DNA from: Sphingomonas sp. A2-49
Lineage (GTDB): Bacteria; Pseudomonadota; Alphaproteobacteria; Sphingomonadales; Sphingomonadaceae
Length of the DNA stretch: 64,000 nt
Direction of reading: 5' to 3'
Assembly (NCBI RefSeq): GCF_025548555.1
Contig: NZ_JAJLPA010000004.1
Location: 62,001 to 126,000, forward strand
The notes under the pieces were generated by a model, which was given only the letters and a program-made list of their open reading frames with translations, had not been told where the DNA came from and did not search any database. Positions 62,578 to 64,000 of this stretch are shown piece after piece. Every line of letters starts with the position of its first letter. Positions within the stretch are counted from its first letter, which is position 1. A program made the translations under genes and the position numbers.

Positions 62578-62971
62578 AGGGCGAATGGGAGCGGTCCAGA
62601 GATGAGAGCGACAGGCATGGACGCAAGCCGCGACGTTCACAAGTGGGGGCCGTGCGCGCAGGTGGCGGCCGCCCCGCGGCGTGCGGGATTTCGGGCGGCT
62701 ATCGCCGTGCGGACGGGGGCGGCTCGCGATCCGGCGCGGCAACGACGCCCCGCGAACCACGCCACGCCGGACAGCCGGTCAAGCCAAGCCGGGCGCGCCT
62801 GCACACGCGCCACGGCCCGGCCCGACACTTTACCGCATGGTTCCGCGTCCCTGCGGGCAGGACGGCGGCGGAATCGCGCTTGCGGACACCGGAAAGCGGC
62901 CATATGGTAGCGCTATCGAGGTCGGATCGACGACCATGCAGGCCTCAGCAGAAGGCCGTCGTACAGGAAGG
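62578..62971. other. Intergenic region between the LacI-type gene and GH43
   Basis: These 394 bases carry no gene that I can support; the frames open across it have no recognisable protein. The only clear element is the operator at 62905-62918. The promoters of the divergent lacI-type and GH43 genes should lie here. Confidence 0.6.
62905..62918. promoter_or_regulatory. LacI-type operator upstream of GH43
   Basis: TGGTAGCGCTATCG is the third copy of the motif, 53 bases upstream of the GH43 start, with the perfectly palindromic core TAGCGCTA. Confidence 0.72.
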
Positions 62972-64000
62972 ATGCAAAGGCCCATGCCACGTCGACCGAA
63001 CACCTGGTTCGCCATCGCCGCGCTCGTCGCGAGCGGCGGTGCCGCGATCGCCCAGACCGGCAAGCCCGAACCGCGCAGCCCCGATGGCCGCCGCTATCTG
63101 TCGCAGCCGCTGGTGACGGACATCTATACCGCCGATCCGTCCGCGCATGTCTTCGACGGCAAGCTCTACGTCTATCCCAGCCACGATGTCGATGCCGGCA
63201 TTCCCGACGACGACCTCGGCAATCAATATGCGATGCACGACTATCGCGTGCTGAGCATGGACCGTGTCGGCGGACCGGTCACCGAACACCCGGTCGCGAT
63301 CGACGTAAAGGACATTCCCTGGGCGTCGAAGCAGACCTGGGCACCCGATGCCGCGTACAAGGACGGCACCTATTTCCTCTACATGCCCGCGCGCGACAAG
63401 GCGGGCGTGTTCCGCATCGGCGTCGCCACGTCGAAATCGCCGACCGGCCCGTTCAAGGCGGAAGCCGAGCCGATCCGCGGCAGCTTCTCGATCGATCCGG
63501 CGGTCTTCACCGACGCCGACGGGCGCAGCTACATGTACTGGGGCGGCATCTGGGGCGGCCAGTTGCAGCGCTGGGCGAGCGGACGCTACGATCCCAAGGG
63601 CGGCGACACCGACCTGAAGCAGGACGACCGGCCCGCGCTGATGCCCAAGGTCGCGCGCCTGTCCGCGGACATGAAGCAGTTCGCCGAAGCCCCGCGCGAC
63701 GTCGTCATCACCGACGCGGCCGGCAAGCCGCTGCTCGGCGGCGATCACGACCGCCGGTTCTTCGAAGCGTCATGGACGTTCAAGCGCGGCGGCAAATATT
63801 ATTTCACCTATTCGACCGGCGACACCCACTTCCTCAACTATGCGATCGGCAGCACGCCGTACGGTCCCTTCCGCTATACCGGACATTTCCTGTCGCCGGT
63901 GCAGGGCTGGACGTCGCATCATTCGATCGTCGAGTTCAAGGGCAAGTGGTGGCTGTTCTACCACGACACGCAATTGTCCAACAAGAACCACCTGCGCTCG
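62972..64000 (+). CDS. GH43 family glycoside hydrolase, 3' truncated
   Basis: The frame is open to the last base, so the C-terminus is outside the window; 343 codons are visible. The ATG at 62972 follows AGGAAGG; an ATG at 62984 is the alternative. A signal peptide (WFAIAALVASGGAAIAQ) precedes the five-bladed propeller with the GH43 triad: catalytic base Asp55 (IYTADPSAHVF), pKa-modulating Asp175 (SFSIDPAVF) and general acid Glu265 (RRFFEASW). GH43 enzymes are beta-xylosidases or alpha-L-arabinofuranosidases, fitting a xylan or arabinan locus. A LacI-type operator upstream ties it to the receptor and dehydratase operons. Confidence 0.93.
   Translation, partial: MQRPMPRRPNTWFAIAALVASGGAAIAQTGKPEPRSPDGRRYLSQPLVTDIYTADPSAHVFDGKLYVYPSHDVDAGIPDDDLGNQYAMHDYRVLSMDRVGGPVTEHPVAIDVKDIPWASKQTWAPDAAYKDGTYFLYMPARDKAGVFRIGVATSKSPTGPFKAEAEPIRGSFSIDPAVFTDADGRSYMYWGGIWGGQLQRWASGRYDPKGGDTDLKQDDRPALMPKVARLSADMKQFAEAPRDVVITDAAGKPLLGGDHDRRFFEASWTFKRGGKYYFTYSTGDTHFLNYAIGSTPYGPFRYTGHFLSPVQGWTSHHSIVEFKGKWWLFYHDTQLSNKNHLRS

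Noticed and set aside
1..64000. tRNA, rRNA, insertion sequence or phage attachment sites
   Set aside because: I saw no cloverleaf-type sequence, rRNA segment, transposase motif or terminal repeat pair; genome islands cannot be claimed from this window.

Overview
The window is about 64 kb of very GC-rich, densely coding DNA with many 4-base stop/start overlaps. It suggests an alphaproteobacterium of the Sphingomonas/Caulobacter type. The grounds are very large TonB-dependent receptors of the Xanthomonas/Caulobacter class, receptor-linked flavin-dependent halogenases and cupin-like (JmjC-type) proteins, DUF3034/DUF3597/DUF4142 proteins, sigma-EcfG-like promoters (GGAAC-N17-CGTT), and no SusD-type proteins. 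I found no rRNA, tRNA, CRISPR array, transposase or phage gene.

Region 1 (1-20.6 kb) is a polysaccharide-utilisation locus. On the plus strand lie a 5'-truncated GH2 exo-glycosidase, a GH97 alpha-glycosidase, an SGNH esterase and a type-B carboxylesterase. A ROK sugar kinase diverges from a ROK repressor that overlaps a GH9 endoglucanase. On the minus strand are a cupin-like protein and a large TonB receptor, and divergent from the receptor is a three-gene operon of tryptophan-halogenase-type flavoproteins whose middle member has lost the catalytic motifs. GH2, GH97, esterase, GH9 and kinase together would suit an acetylated galactoglucomannan-like substrate; this is inference.

Region 2 (20.6-32.2 kb) holds signalling and stress genes. 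A membrane GGDEF-EAL protein sits with a plastocyanin-like protein, a DUF3034 outer-membrane protein, a truncated haemoglobin and a soluble PAS3-GGDEF-EAL protein. DUF3597, DUF4142 and CsbD stress proteins follow, the last two with sigma-EcfG-like promoters, then an RNase H-like protein, a class I glutamine amidotransferase, an alpha/beta hydrolase and a glutaredoxin.

Region 3 (32.2-39.8 kb) is a pectin (rhamnogalacturonan) locus: a PcRGLX/YetA-like lyase and a DUF6250 protein diverge from two CE12-type acetylesterases and an alpha/beta esterase. A 3-methyladenine DNA glycosylase and a small secreted protein follow.

Region 4 (39.8-51.1 kb) is a glgX-treZ-malQ-treY operon that makes trehalose from alpha-glucans. 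It is followed, on the opposite strand, by copA-copB copper resistance genes with Met/His-rich repeats.

Region 5 (51.1-64 kb) is a pentose/xylan-type locus: GH3, TonB receptor, cupin-like protein, MFS sugar porter, an IlvD/Edd sugar-acid dehydratase, a LacI repressor and a 3'-truncated GH43. Three copies of one near-palindrome (TGKTARCGCTATCR) lie upstream of the receptor, the dehydratase and the GH43 gene, giving a concrete predicted regulon for the local LacI protein.
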